Source: Microvirga lenta
GTDB lineage: Bacteria > Pseudomonadota > Alphaproteobacteria > Rhizobiales > Beijerinckiaceae
Length of the DNA: 64,000 nucleotides
Assembly (NCBI RefSeq): GCF_020532555.1
Contig: NZ_JAJBBR010000002.1
Coordinates: 62,001-126,000 of the forward strand
Direction: 5' to 3'
Part shown: positions 9,833-18,693 of the stretch, in pieces
How the letters are laid out: each line of letters begins with the position of its first letter
Position numbering within the stretch: position 1 is the first letter of the stretch
The notes under the pieces: generated by a model
What the model was told of the DNA's origin: nothing
Seen by the model: only the letters and a program-made list of their open reading frames with translations
The model's database searches: none
Translations under genes and position numbers: made by a program

Positions 9833-10261
9833 ATGAGTGAGACGAAGGCAGCGGCTGGTGCGGTTTTGCGCCCTGCCGAAATCAAACCGGCCGACCGCGG
9901 AGGCGGGGCGCGGACCATCCCTCTCGTGACAAAGGGGATCGGCTCCACGAGTCTCCTGAATGGCATCACATCCTTCGAGCCGGGCGCGGCGATCCCTCTC
10001 CACAGCCATAACTGCGAGGAGAGCGTAATGATCCTCGAGGGCCGTGCCATCGCCGAGATCGATGGTATGGAATATGAGCTTGGTCCGCACGACACGACCT
10101 GGATTCCCTCCGACGTGCCGCACCGCTTCCGCAATGCATCCGACACGGAACCGATGCGTATCTTCTGGACCTATGCCTCGGTGGACGCGACGAGAACACT
10201 GGTCGCAACGGGAGAAACCCGTCCGGTTGCCTCCGAGCATGCCAAGAGAATTGCTCCATGA
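9833..10261 (+). CDS. Cupin-domain protein
   Basis: Small single-domain cupin of 142 residues. The first cupin motif is IPLHSHNCEESVMILEGRA, giving the usual His-His-Glu metal ligands; the second is WIPSDVPHRFRNAS with the last histidine. Such proteins are often metal-dependent isomerases, dioxygenases or ligand sensors; no specific role can be given. The ATG at 9833 follows GGAGACGAGG; a GTG at 9803 in frame is possible. The stop overlaps the ATG of the next gene in an ATGA junction, indicating translational coupling. Confidence 0.75.
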   Translation: MSETKAAAGAVLRPAEIKPADRGGGARTIPLVTKGIGSTSLLNGITSFEPGAAIPLHSHNCEESVMILEGRAIAEIDGMEYELGPHDTTWIPSDVPHRFRNASDTEPMRIFWTYASVDATRTLVATGETRPVASEHAKRIAP

Positions 10262-11340
10262 GCGCACTCACGGCCACAATCACCACCTCGGATCGGGTCC
10301 CCAGCGCCGCAATCCGAACCTTCATCGAGCAGGCGCTTCGGAAGGTTGGCCTTCCTGAAGCCGACGCCGCGAAGGTCGCCGAGCTCATGACCGAAGCCGA
10401 TCTGACCGGGGCCGATGCCCACGGCATCTTTCGTCTGCCTCAATATGTGCAGCGCATCCAGGCTGGCGGCATCAATCCGAAGCCCGTAATCCGCGTCGAG
10501 CGGACAGCTCCCGCAACGGCCCTCGTCGACGGAGACAATGGCATGGGCCACCTCGTGATGTCCCGTGCCGCGGAGGCTGCCATCGAGATCGCGCGGGAAA
10601 ACGGTGTTGCCTGGGTCGGAGCGCATCACTCAAACCATGCAGGACCGGCAGCCCTTTATGCCACCATGCCCGTGGAGCACGGAATGATCGGGCTCTACTC
10701 CGCTGTAGCCAGCGCCAATCACATGGCGATCTGGGGCGGCGTCGAGGCCTTGTTGGGGACCAATCCGCTTGCGGTAGGCATTCCTGCGGGAGAAGAGCCT
10801 CCGGTCATTCTCGATATTGCGACGACGATGGTGTCCTACGGCACCATCAAGAACTATGCCCTCCAGGGAAAGAGCATTCCTGAAGGATGGATGATCAACC
10901 GCGCGGACGGAACTCCCCTGAAGGACCCCAAGCGCAGCAGCGAAGGGCTCCTCCTGCCCATCGGCGGGTACAAGGGCAGCGGACTTGCATTGATCCTGGG
11001 CCTTTTGGCCGGAACATTGAACGGAGCGGCCTTCGGGCGCGACGTGGTTGATTTCAACGCCGATGCGACCACGGAAACGAATACGGGGCATTTCATCGTC
11101 GCCATCGATGTCTCCCGCTTCACGCCGCTTGAAACGTTCAAGGCCGAGGTCGACCGTCATCTCAGGGATCTGCGCAATTCGGAGAGGCTGCCCGGCTTCG
11201 ACGAGATCCGCATTCCGGGCGAGCAGCGAGTGGTTCGCTATGAGAGCCGCCAGCGGGACGGCGTCCCACTCTCTCCCGAGCTTCGCCAAAAGCTCGACGG
11301 CTTGGCGAACCAGCTTGGAATTTCCTCCCTCCAGGCTTAA
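10258..11340 (+). CDS. Malate/L-lactate dehydrogenase family oxidoreductase
   Basis: NAD(P)-dependent 2-hydroxyacid dehydrogenase of the Ldh2/MDH2 family (360 residues), not related to classical Rossmann lactate dehydrogenases. Family signatures seen are ADAHGIFRLPQYV near residue 50, the active-site region VGAHHSNHAGPAALY, LLGTNPLAVGIP, ILDIATTMVSYG and GYKGSGLALILGLLAG. Members oxidise malate, lactate, ureidoglycolate or sugar-derived hydroxyacids; the substrate here is unknown. It starts on the last bases of the cupin gene. Confidence 0.88.
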   Translation: MSALTATITTSDRVPSAAIRTFIEQALRKVGLPEADAAKVAELMTEADLTGADAHGIFRLPQYVQRIQAGGINPKPVIRVERTAPATALVDGDNGMGHLVMSRAAEAAIEIARENGVAWVGAHHSNHAGPAALYATMPVEHGMIGLYSAVASANHMAIWGGVEALLGTNPLAVGIPAGEEPPVILDIATTMVSYGTIKNYALQGKSIPEGWMINRADGTPLKDPKRSSEGLLLPIGGYKGSGLALILGLLAGTLNGAAFGRDVVDFNADATTETNTGHFIVAIDVSRFTPLETFKAEVDRHLRDLRNSERLPGFDEIRIPGEQRVVRYESRQRDGVPLSPELRQKLDGLANQLGISSLQA

Positions 11341-11407
11341 CCGTTCAGATTGTTCTCATTCATGACCGGCAAAGGCACGGGAGTCTTTGCCCAATAGGGA
11401 GGCCGTG

Positions 11408-11707
11408 ATGATCCTCGAGATCGCGCAGATCGACGTAAAGCCAGGCATGGAGGCTGATTTCGAAGTCGGCGTGACCAAGGCGGCTCCGCTCTTTCAGCGG
11501 GCAAAAGGCTGCATCAGCATGGAGCTGCAGCGCTCCATCGAGAAGCCGAGCCGATACCGCCTGTTCGTCCAGTGGGAGACCCTTGAGAACCACACGGTCG
11601 ACTTCAGGAGCTCCGAAGACTTCCAGGAATGGCGTCGCCTCGTCAGCCATTGCTTTGAAATCGCTCCCGAAGTCGAGCATACGCAGCAAGCCGTCAAAGG
11701 CTTCTGA
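11408..11707 (+). CDS. Antibiotic-biosynthesis-monooxygenase (ABM) domain protein
   Basis: Small ferredoxin-like-fold protein of 99 residues beginning MILEIAQIDVKPGMEADFE, the normal start of ABM proteins. The family includes cofactor-free quinol monooxygenases and haem-degrading enzymes, and also non-catalytic members. The ATG at 11408 has AGGGAGG just upstream; a TTG at 11387 is the other option. Last gene of the unit, followed by a strong hairpin. Presence in a catabolic operon suggests a quinol or enol oxidation step, which is inference. Confidence 0.8.
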   Translation: MILEIAQIDVKPGMEADFEVGVTKAAPLFQRAKGCISMELQRSIEKPSRYRLFVQWETLENHTVDFRSSEDFQEWRRLVSHCFEIAPEVEHTQQAVKGF

Positions 11708-11730
11708 GTTCAAGCGCTGCTTATAACGAC

Positions 11731-11765
11731 AAAAGGCCTGCCCCAGGAAACCGGGGTAGGCCTTT
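11731..11765. terminator. Bidirectional rho-independent terminator
   Basis: AAAGGCCT-G-CCCC (11732-11744) pairs with GGGG-T-AGGCCTTT (11753-11765): 13 pairs including one G-U, with an 8-base loop and A/T flanks usable from both strands. It lies exactly between the convergent ABM and Gfo/Idh/MocA genes. Confidence 0.85.
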
Positions 11766-11783
11766 CCACTTGAGCATTATCGA

Positions 11784-12899
11784 CTATGCAGCAGCCAGGC
11801 CGAGCTCCGGCTCGAGCGGAAGCTGCACGGGGCGCTTGAGCTTGGCGGACAAATCGAGCGCCTTGGTCAGCATGAGATTCCGGTGTGCCTCCGCAGCCGT
11901 TGCGGCTTGTGTCGGCAGTCCGAGCGAAACCCGATTGAGCCAGGAATCCGTTTCCTCGCGCATGGGCCCGCGCAACTCGCCCAACGCCATGTCTCCCGGT
12001 GGGTAGCTGCCGAGGAAGTCGACGAGACGCCGCTGATCCGGCGCATACCCTTCCGATTGGGGTGCAGACACGGCCATCACGATGTCGCGGTGTGTGTCGT
12101 CGATCGTAATCACGCCATCCGTGCCGTTGATGCCGACCTCGAGGCTGTAGACCGCACCGGGCCAAGTCACGGGCAGCGCCCAGGAGATGTTGAGGTGATA
12201 AACGCTGCCGTCCGAGAACATGATCATCCCGGCGGTGGCATCGATCCCGCCATATTCCGGCCCCAGCACCTTGTCGACAGAACGGGCATATACCTCGACC
12301 GGCGTCTTTTCCTCCATGTACCACATGACAATGTCGAGGGCATGTGTCCCGGAGATCACCATCGGCGAGATCGTCGATGGGTCGTCGGTGCGCTTGTAGT
12401 TGTCGATAGCGACCAAGCGGTTCATGAAAGCGCGTGATGTGACGAGCGTCACGTCCCCGAGGGCTCCGACCCGCACCTTCTCCTTGGCCGAAAGCCATTT
12501 GCGGCGGAAGCGCTGAGTGTAGCCGACCACCGCGTCGATCCCGGCTGCCTCGATGGCCTGCAAGACCCTTGCCGACTCGGCTAGGTCAGTCGCCAGCGGC
12601 TTCTCGATCAGCATCGGCACGCCGCGTTCCACTGCCGCCATGATCGGATCGACATGGAGATGCTCGTCCGTTGCGATGATGACCGCATTGACCTCAGGAC
12701 GCCGCAGGAGCTCACGGTAGTCGGAGGTGACGAAGTCGGCGCCGACTTTGTCCGCGACCAACTTGGCCCGTTCGGGGTTGATCTCTGCAATACCGATCCA
12801 CTCGACGGCGGGATGGCGCGCGGCCACCTCACCCCGGAATAATCCGACGCGTCCTGCGCCGATGATCGCAAGACCGATGCCTTTAGCCGACTTTTTCAA
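11784..12899 (-). CDS. Gfo/Idh/MocA-family oxidoreductase (first of three)
   Basis: Predicted NAD(P)-dependent sugar or cyclitol dehydrogenase, 371 residues, cytoplasmic. The N-terminal Rossmann fold has LAIIGAGRVG (about 9-18) and the family motif EKPLATD; the C-terminal domain has ISGTHALDIVMWY, with the usual catalytic His/Asp pair, and DDTHRD near 240-250, shared with the next gene. It overlaps the end of the second dehydrogenase by 17 bases. Last gene of a six-gene minus-strand operon led by the flavin reductase. Confidence 0.88.
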   Translation of the reverse strand: MKKSAKGIGLAIIGAGRVGLFRGEVAARHPAVEWIGIAEINPERAKLVADKVGADFVTSDYRELLRRPEVNAVIIATDEHLHVDPIMAAVERGVPMLIEKPLATDLAESARVLQAIEAAGIDAVVGYTQRFRRKWLSAKEKVRVGALGDVTLVTSRAFMNRLVAIDNYKRTDDPSTISPMVISGTHALDIVMWYMEEKTPVEVYARSVDKVLGPEYGGIDATAGMIMFSDGSVYHLNISWALPVTWPGAVYSLEVGINGTDGVITIDDTHRDIVMAVSAPQSEGYAPDQRRLVDFLGSYPPGDMALGELRGPMREETDSWLNRVSLGLPTQAATAAEAHRNLMLTKALDLSAKLKRPVQLPLEPELGLAAA

Positions 12900-13974
12900 G
12901 TTTATGTCCTCCCTTTAGATCCGCGATGGCTGCAATCGACCGATTAGAGAGCGGCAGGTCGACAGGCTCGTTGATTTCCGCCGACAGGTCGGCAGCCGTA
13001 TAGGCCTCCATGACCATGCGCGCGTGCTCAGGGGCCACCATCACCGGTCTGTCGAGAAGGATGGATTCCAGGAAGTGGATCGTCTCAGGCCCCATCTGGC
13101 CCGCAAAGACGTGGTCCACCTGCTCGCCCGGCATGGTCGACATGGGATAGCGCGTTCCTTCGGAGACCGTGTTCAACCAATTGTCCCGATGGGTGTCGTC
13201 GAGAATGAGCGCCCCCTCGGTCCCGGTGATCTCGATCCAGGTCGAGCTGAAATTCGGGTAGCTCGGCGGCAGGTTCCAGCCGCCGCCGATGACGACGAGC
13301 GTCCCATTGTCCATGGTGACAGTCGTCCACATGCAGTCATAGGAGCCGTTGATAGCCTCCATGTAGCCATACGCGCCTTGAGAGTAGAGCCGAACGGGCC
13401 TGGCCGGCTCCAGCAGCCAGAATACGAAATCCAGGTCGTGGGTCGACTCCATCGCGGCCGGAGAAAGCTTGACGCGAGAGGCAATTTTCTTGCCGAGGCT
13501 GCGCGACAGATGGCGGCTCACCATCACGTTCACGACCTTGCCGAGCGTTCCATCGGCGATCTTTTTCTTCGCAAAGGCAATTTTCGGGTTGAAGCGCTGC
13601 GAATAGCCGATGGTAAACTTGACGTTGTTGCGCTTGGCAATGGCGATCAGTTCGTCCGCCTCCCACATCTCAAGTGCGATCGGCTTTTCCAGCATCACAT
13701 GCTTGCCGGCCTTCAGGCAGTCGCGCGCAATCGGGAAATGGGTCGGTTCCGGCGTCGTTGAAATGAAGACCACCTGAATGTTGTCGTTCCGGACGATATC
13801 CTGATAGTCGAGCGTAGCCGTTGCCGGGTTCGTGAGGGCCTTGACCTCAGCCAGCCGATCGGGGCGAATTTCACAGATATGGAGTTTGTCCACCAGCGCG
13901 GACCGCGCCAGCGTCTCGGCACGGATGCCGCCAACCCATCCGGTGCCGATCACCCCGACTTCGACCTGCTTCAT
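12883..13974 (-). CDS. Gfo/Idh/MocA-family oxidoreductase (second of three)
   Basis: Predicted NAD(P)-dependent dehydrogenase of 363 residues. It shows VGVIGTGWVGG (nucleotide binding), MLEKPIALEMWEADEL (family lysine motif) and MESTHDLDFVFWLL (catalytic region). The motif LDDTHRDNW places it close to the first dehydrogenase, so the two are probably an old duplication with different substrates or acting on sequential intermediates. Its 3' end overlaps the following gene by 17 bases, so the two are translationally linked. Confidence 0.88.
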   Translation of the reverse strand: MKQVEVGVIGTGWVGGIRAETLARSALVDKLHICEIRPDRLAEVKALTNPATATLDYQDIVRNDNIQVVFISTTPEPTHFPIARDCLKAGKHVMLEKPIALEMWEADELIAIAKRNNVKFTIGYSQRFNPKIAFAKKKIADGTLGKVVNVMVSRHLSRSLGKKIASRVKLSPAAMESTHDLDFVFWLLEPARPVRLYSQGAYGYMEAINGSYDCMWTTVTMDNGTLVVIGGGWNLPPSYPNFSSTWIEITGTEGALILDDTHRDNWLNTVSEGTRYPMSTMPGEQVDHVFAGQMGPETIHFLESILLDRPVMVAPEHARMVMEAYTAADLSAEINEPVDLPLSNRSIAAIADLKGGHKLEKVG

Positions 13975-14034
13975 TTTTCTTTCGCCTTCCTTTTTCTCAG
14001 TGCTTAAGCCTGGCGGTCGGCCGCCGGCAGTGTT

Positions 14035-15069
14035 TCAAACCGTAAAAGCGATGGCGCGGGTGCGGGCACCACTGGCGCTTTCGACGGGAACAGGCATATT
14101 GCTCGCCGCCGAGATGCAGATCGCTTCGAGCGTAGCGATATTCGCAACCTTCTGCCCATCGCTGAAAGGATAACGGGTTCCGTTCTCTACGGCATCCGCG
14201 AAGACCTCGAGGTTCCTGCGCACCGTGTCCTCCCAGGGAAACTCGATCATATCGTGATACCCGTTGCGGTGCTGGTAAGTCAGCGTGGTCAAGCCCGGCG
14301 TGTCGGGGTGGGTATGGTTGCGGATTTCCACCCACGCGTCAGAGCCGAAGACCGTCATACCGATGTAGAGAGGAGTGACGAGAATCGCATTGAGGTAGCC
14401 TGTGGCCCCGGACGCGAAACGCATCTGGACGGAGACCACATCTCCATTGGAACGCTTCGATACCCGCTGCGAAGTCTGCGCATAGACTTCGGCAATGGGT
14501 CCGAAAAGATCGAGATAAAGATCAGTCAGGTGGATCCCCATCGCCGTCATCCCGGCTGCCGGCGCATCAGCGGGCGAGGCTCTCCAGTCGCTTTCCGAAA
14601 CATTTGCAAGCTTGTCATGGCTGAAATTGGCCTCGACATGCATGATGGTTCCGAGAGCGCCTTCCTTGACCATCCGGCGAAGCTCGATCGACGCCGGCTC
14701 GAAACGACGCTCGTGACCGATCCCCAGCAGAACTCCGGCTGCACGGCAAGCCTCGACCGAAAGCTCGGCATCCTCCCGCGTCAGAGCCAGAGGCTTTTCG
14801 CAGAAGACGTGCTTTCCGGCGGCGGCGGCAGCCAGGACCTGCTGCGTATGCATGGAATGCGGCGTGCAGAGAATGACCGCATCGATAGTAGGATCGCTCA
14901 GCACGTCGTCCCAATCCGTCGTGAAGCGAAGGCCATGCTCTGCCGCAAAAGCGGCATGAGCATCGGAGGAGTCGAGAGCGACAATGAGCTTGAGCTTCTG
15001 CGAACCCTTCATGCGTCGGACAATGTGCTTGCCCCACCACCCCAGACCCACGATTGCCGCTCGAATCAT
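14035..15069 (-). CDS. Gfo/Idh/MocA-family oxidoreductase (third, more distant)
   Basis: Predicted NAD(P)-dependent dehydrogenase, 344 residues. The Rossmann motif AAIVGLGWWGKHIV and the lysine motif CEKPLALTREDAEL are intact; the C-terminal domain contains MGIHLTDLYLDLFGP where relatives carry the catalytic histidine. It lacks the DDTHRD motif of the other two and probably acts on another intermediate. It sits between the alpha/beta hydrolase and the second dehydrogenase, with gaps of 24 and 60 bases. Confidence 0.88.
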   Translation of the reverse strand: MIRAAIVGLGWWGKHIVRRMKGSQKLKLIVALDSSDAHAAFAAEHGLRFTTDWDDVLSDPTIDAVILCTPHSMHTQQVLAAAAAGKHVFCEKPLALTREDAELSVEACRAAGVLLGIGHERRFEPASIELRRMVKEGALGTIMHVEANFSHDKLANVSESDWRASPADAPAAGMTAMGIHLTDLYLDLFGPIAEVYAQTSQRVSKRSNGDVVSVQMRFASGATGYLNAILVTPLYIGMTVFGSDAWVEIRNHTHPDTPGLTTLTYQHRNGYHDMIEFPWEDTVRRNLEVFADAVENGTRYPFSDGQKVANIATLEAICISAASNMPVPVESASGARTRAIAFTV

Positions 15070-15093
15070 AGTTCCCTCCCGATAGTGCCGCCC

Positions 15094-15897
15094 CTACTCC
15101 GACAGAAAGCTGCAAACCGTTTTGTTGAAGGCTTCAGGATTCTCGACATTGGCGAGGTGCGCGGCAGCCGGGATTTCGATGAAGCGAACGCCCGGGATAC
15201 GCTCCGCCATGGAACGCATCTCAGTGGGATGCGGACCGTCGGCAGCCCCGACCACGAGGCAGGTGGGACACCTGATCTCGGACAAACGATCCTTGTAGTT
15301 CAGGGCACGCAAGGCTTCCGTCGCACCGATATAGCCCTCTCTCGACGTTTCGAGAATCATGCCGCGCACCCGCTCGACTCGGTCGGGCCGGGTGTTACGC
15401 GTCTCCTCGGTCAGCCAGCTCGGGATCGTGATCTCGGCAATGGCCTCCATCCCCTTCTCGTGCAGAATCTTTTGACGGTCGGTCCACATGTTCCTGAAGA
15501 AGTCCGGAGCATCCGAGCGACAGTCCGCCGCAACGATCCGGGTCACGCGCGACGTGTGGTCGAGCGCCAGTCCGAAGGCCGTCATGCCGCCCATGGAGAG
15601 GCCGAGCACCGCCGACCTCTCGATCCCGAGACGGTCCCAGATGGCGACGACATCCTTGGCAAGCTGATCGAAGCTGTAGGGTCCCTCGACAGGCTCGGAG
15701 CGCCCGTGCCCACGCGCATCGATGCGCAGGACCCTGAAAGTCTTCGTCAGCTCCGCGATCTGGTCGTCCCAGAGTTCAGCCCGGGTCGCGAGAGAGTGGA
15801 GACATGTCAGCCAAGGCTTCTCCTCGGGACCATCGATCAGGACCCGGAACTCCGCTCCATTCGCGGATACGCGCATTTCCTTCTGCATCGTCATCAC
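15094..15897 (-). CDS. Alpha/beta hydrolase, enol-lactonase-like
   Basis: Cytoplasmic hydrolase of 267 residues resembling 3-oxoadipate enol-lactonase (PcaD). The nucleophile elbow is GLSMGG (near residue 102), the acid is in VVGAADGPHP and the catalytic histidine in AAHLANVEN. Opening of a lactone or ester made by the flavin monooxygenase is a reasonable inference, since its start overlaps the stop of that gene by four bases (ATGA). No direct evidence for the substrate. Confidence 0.85.
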   Translation of the reverse strand: MMTMQKEMRVSANGAEFRVLIDGPEEKPWLTCLHSLATRAELWDDQIAELTKTFRVLRIDARGHGRSEPVEGPYSFDQLAKDVVAIWDRLGIERSAVLGLSMGGMTAFGLALDHTSRVTRIVAADCRSDAPDFFRNMWTDRQKILHEKGMEAIAEITIPSWLTEETRNTRPDRVERVRGMILETSREGYIGATEALRALNYKDRLSEIRCPTCLVVGAADGPHPTEMRSMAERIPGVRFIEIPAAAHLANVENPEAFNKTVCSFLSE

Positions 15898-16997
15898 GCG
15901 GCGGCCGTTGCCGAGACAATCGAGCTGTTGACGGCAGGCAGGACCTTTTCCGCCATCAGCTCCATCGATCTGACGGCAAGATTGCGGTCCGCCCAGTCAT
16001 GCCCTGCATAAAGCAGGGTGCCGAAATCGCCGATTTCATCGCGGAAGGCCAAGAGATCGTCCGTCACCTTCTCCGGCGTGCCCCAGATGATCAGCTGGTC
16101 GACGACGCTTTCCACAGTGACGGAAGAATCCGGCGCGTTCTGGTCCGCCTTGAACAGATTGGCGCGGCCATTCTTGATCAGCTTGGTGGCGAGTGACCGG
16201 TAGTAATTGTAGTAGGGGCTTCCCGGTTCTGTGGCGTAGCGCCGGGCGGTCGCCATGTCCTCGGCGACGAAGATGCTCTTCGCGACGCGCCAGTTCGCCG
16301 GATCCGCGATACGCCCGCCCTTCTCGCAGCCCTCCACATATTTCGGCCAGTGCGATTTGACCCACTTCGGCAGAAGGAAGTTCGCCGAAATCGGATCCCA
16401 GCCGCGGGCCGCCGCCTCGCTTACACCCTTCGAGAAAGGCGCAACGGCAGTGACGACGATCGGGGGATGCGGCTTTTGGTAGGGCTTGTGGATGTAGCCT
16501 TGGCCCAGTTCCGGAATGTGGGTGCGCTCGGTCGAGATCGTCCAGTGCTCGCCCTTGAGGTTGTAGGGGGGCTCTCCAGCCCAGATGTTCAGGATGTGAT
16601 CGATGGCCTCAACGAACATCGCGGTGCGATCTTTGTCGAGGTTCCCGAAGACCTCCGCATCGGAAAGAAGTCCACCCGGGCTGATGCCCATGATGAACCG
16701 CCCCTCCGCCATGTGGTCGATCATGGCGACCTCACCTGCAACCATGGCCGGATGGTGGTTGGGCAGGTTGATGGTGCCGGATCCCAGCTTGATGTTCTTC
16801 GTCTCGTTCAGGAGCCACGCAATGAAGATCAGCGACGACGAAATCGTCTCTGCCGCGTCCGTGACATGCTCGCCGAAATAGCCTTCAACGAAGCCGAGAC
16901 GGTCGGCGATGAGCGCCAGCTCGCGATCCTCCTTGAGTGTCTCCGTGAGATTACGTTCAACCGGATGGATCGGCATCGTGAAGAAGCCTAGCTTCAT
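15894..16997 (-). CDS. LLM-class flavin-dependent monooxygenase
   Basis: Luciferase-like TIM-barrel oxygenase of 367 residues that uses reduced flavin and O2 to hydroxylate or insert oxygen into an organic substrate. It begins MKLGFFTMPIHPVERN and shows the typical barrel segments GYFGEHVTDAAE, LGSGTINLPNHHPA and GRFIMGISPGG. The ATG at 16997 follows GGGAGTG and overlaps the flavin reductase stop by four bases; a longer upstream frame is ignored. The adjacent reductase makes this a two-component system. By eye it is nearer to limonene/alkanal monooxygenase-like proteins than to SsuD. Confidence 0.88.
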   Translation of the reverse strand: MKLGFFTMPIHPVERNLTETLKEDRELALIADRLGFVEGYFGEHVTDAAETISSSLIFIAWLLNETKNIKLGSGTINLPNHHPAMVAGEVAMIDHMAEGRFIMGISPGGLLSDAEVFGNLDKDRTAMFVEAIDHILNIWAGEPPYNLKGEHWTISTERTHIPELGQGYIHKPYQKPHPPIVVTAVAPFSKGVSEAAARGWDPISANFLLPKWVKSHWPKYVEGCEKGGRIADPANWRVAKSIFVAEDMATARRYATEPGSPYYNYYRSLATKLIKNGRANLFKADQNAPDSSVTVESVVDQLIIWGTPEKVTDDLLAFRDEIGDFGTLLYAGHDWADRNLAVRSMELMAEKVLPAVNSSIVSATAAA

Positions 16998-17569
16998 GAG
17001 CAGCACTCCCTTTGGACGAATGAGGATCGTCCTGTTGTCCGCGCCTCTGAGGCGGTTTCTGGCTGTTGGAACTGTGACGGAACGCAGAAGGAGCCTGCGC
17101 TGAAGATGAGCGGCTCGCCGTCCCGGTAGACGGCTCTTTCGACCCGTCCGATGAAGATCAGGTGGTCGCCGCCCTCGACGATGCTGTGAGTGGAGCACTC
17201 GAAGGTGGCGATGCAGTCGTCCAACACGGGGCAGCCGCCAAGGCCGATCTCATGCGGAACGTCCTGAAACTTGTTCTGGGAGGGCCGCGCGAAATGCTGA
17301 CAATGGTCGTGCTGATGCGCACCGAGAACGTTCACGACGAAGTGCCCGGAAGAGCGGAAACTCTCGAGAGATGGAGCCCGCTTCTGCAAGCTCCAGAGCA
17401 CCAGGGGCGGATCGAGCGAAACCGACGAGAAGGAGTTGGCCGTCAGTCCCTCCAGCTTGCCGGTCGGCGAGCAGGTCGTGACGACGGTGACGCCGGTCGC
17501 GAAGCGCCCCAGTGCCTGGCGGAGATGGCGAGGGTCCTCGACCTTACGGGGACTCATCTGCTGGGTCAT
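16994..17569 (-). CDS. Flavin reductase of the two-component monooxygenase
   Basis: FMN/FAD-binding reductase of the HpaC/flavin-reductase-like family, 191 residues, supplying reduced flavin to the LLM oxygenase. Seen are LGRFATGVTVVTT, GLTANSFSSVSLDPPLVLWS (flavin-binding core) and a C-terminal HLIFIGRVE. First gene of the six-gene operon; the promoter must lie in the 136-base gap shared with the divergent LysR gene. The tail after residue 165 (ETASEARTTGRSS) is probably unstructured. Confidence 0.88.
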   Translation of the reverse strand: MTQQMSPRKVEDPRHLRQALGRFATGVTVVTTCSPTGKLEGLTANSFSSVSLDPPLVLWSLQKRAPSLESFRSSGHFVVNVLGAHQHDHCQHFARPSQNKFQDVPHEIGLGGCPVLDDCIATFECSTHSIVEGGDHLIFIGRVERAVYRDGEPLIFSAGSFCVPSQFQQPETASEARTTGRSSFVQRECCS

Positions 17570-17669
17570 GTGATCGGATCATCCTATGCTTGCCGACGCT
17601 GAGCCGGGCGATGGGAGGATGGCTTTAATCTTGAAGATAACCTCGACTCGTCAGACGATAAAATGATAT

Positions 17670-17694
17670 GATCTACTTCTCGCCATTATAGATC
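17670..17694. promoter_or_regulatory. Candidate LysR-type binding site
   Basis: GATCTA (17670-17675) and TAGATC (17689-17694) form an inverted repeat 13 bases apart, in the divergent region between the LysR gene and the flavin reductase operon and ending 11 bases before the LysR ATG. It is larger than the minimal T-N11-A box; placement favours autoregulation. Confidence 0.4.
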
Positions 17695-17705
17695 GTGATA
17701 GCCCA

Positions 17706-18644
17706 ATGCTCGAGAGCCTGCGCGATATCCGTCTGTTCGTCGCCGTTTACGAGGAGCGCTCGTTCACTGCGGCGGCGACTCGCGAGAATGCCACCCAGTC
17801 GGGGGTGTCCCAGCATGTTCGCAAGATCGAGAGTCGCTTCGGGGTCAAGCTCTTCGCCCGTGGTCCAGGCGGCGTGATCCCGACACCCGCAGGGGACAGC
17901 TATTATCGACACTGTATCGATGTGCTCCGCAGCAACGAGGCCGCGACGCGGGCCCTGATGAACTTCGGTAGCGGTCTCGAGGGGGAAATCACGGTCGGCC
18001 TCATGCCGACGATGACGCGATGCGCCATGGCCCCGGCCCTGGCCAAGTTCATGGAGGCTCATCCCAACGTGGTGGTGCGCATCACCGAAGCCTACTCAGC
18101 CGTGCTGACGCAGCAGGTCCGAGCGGGAGAACTGGATTTTGCCGTTGTTCCCGCCTTTGCCGATGCGATGGGTCTTAAGAGCCGTCTTCTCGCCCGGACG
18201 CCGGAGGTTCTCGTGTCCAAGGGGCAACTCGACGTCCGGCATATGGCTCCTGTGCGTCTGTCCGACTTGGGCACGCTGAAGATCGTGGTGCCGACCGGAC
18301 AGAATACGCGCCGACGCAGCCTGGAGACCTATTTCTCCTCCAATGGGGTCAAGATCGGCCGGATGTTGGAGCTCGATGCCATGCTCGGCACCCTCGATCT
18401 CGTCGCAAGCTCCGACTGGGTTACGGTCCTTCCCGGAGTCATGATGGCGAACGACATCGCGAGCCGGCACTATGTCATCAATCCGCTGGCACAGCCGTCC
18501 CTGGAAACGGATCTCGTCCTGATCGAACCGGCCCGGCAGCCGCTTTCCGCTGCAGCAGAAACCTTCCTGGCGGTGCTGGAGCAGGAAACCCTTCGCCTGA
18601 ATGCCCTTTGGAACGGAGTGGAACAGGTGCGTCAGCCAGTCTGA
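17706..18644 (+). CDS. LysR-family transcriptional regulator
   Basis: 312 residues. The N-terminal winged helix-turn-helix (LRDIRLFVAVYEERSFTAAA ... SQSGVSQHVRKIESRFG, residues 3-62) is typical; a periplasmic-binding-like effector domain follows from about 90. It is divergent from the monooxygenase operon, the usual arrangement for a LysR activator of that operon; control by a pathway intermediate is inferred. No strong ribosome-binding site is visible before the ATG. Confidence 0.9.
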   Translation: MLESLRDIRLFVAVYEERSFTAAATRENATQSGVSQHVRKIESRFGVKLFARGPGGVIPTPAGDSYYRHCIDVLRSNEAATRALMNFGSGLEGEITVGLMPTMTRCAMAPALAKFMEAHPNVVVRITEAYSAVLTQQVRAGELDFAVVPAFADAMGLKSRLLARTPEVLVSKGQLDVRHMAPVRLSDLGTLKIVVPTGQNTRRRSLETYFSSNGVKIGRMLELDAMLGTLDLVASSDWVTVLPGVMMANDIASRHYVINPLAQPSLETDLVLIEPARQPLSAAAETFLAVLEQETLRLNALWNGVEQVRQPV

Positions 18645-18693
18645 GACCGTCGTTTTTCATTTAGTTTTGCCCCTGGGACATGTCTCCGCTGCA

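Noticed and set aside
14254..16011. Open frame of 585 codons on the plus strand
   Set aside because: Antisense to the third Gfo/Idh/MocA gene and the hydrolase, both of which have intact motifs; its product has no recognisable domain.
15894..17569. Monooxygenase and reductase considered as the sulfoquinovose or alkanesulfonate system
   Set aside because: No glycosidase, aldo-keto reductase or sulfonate ABC transporter is present, and the LLM protein looks unlike SsuD/SmoC by eye.
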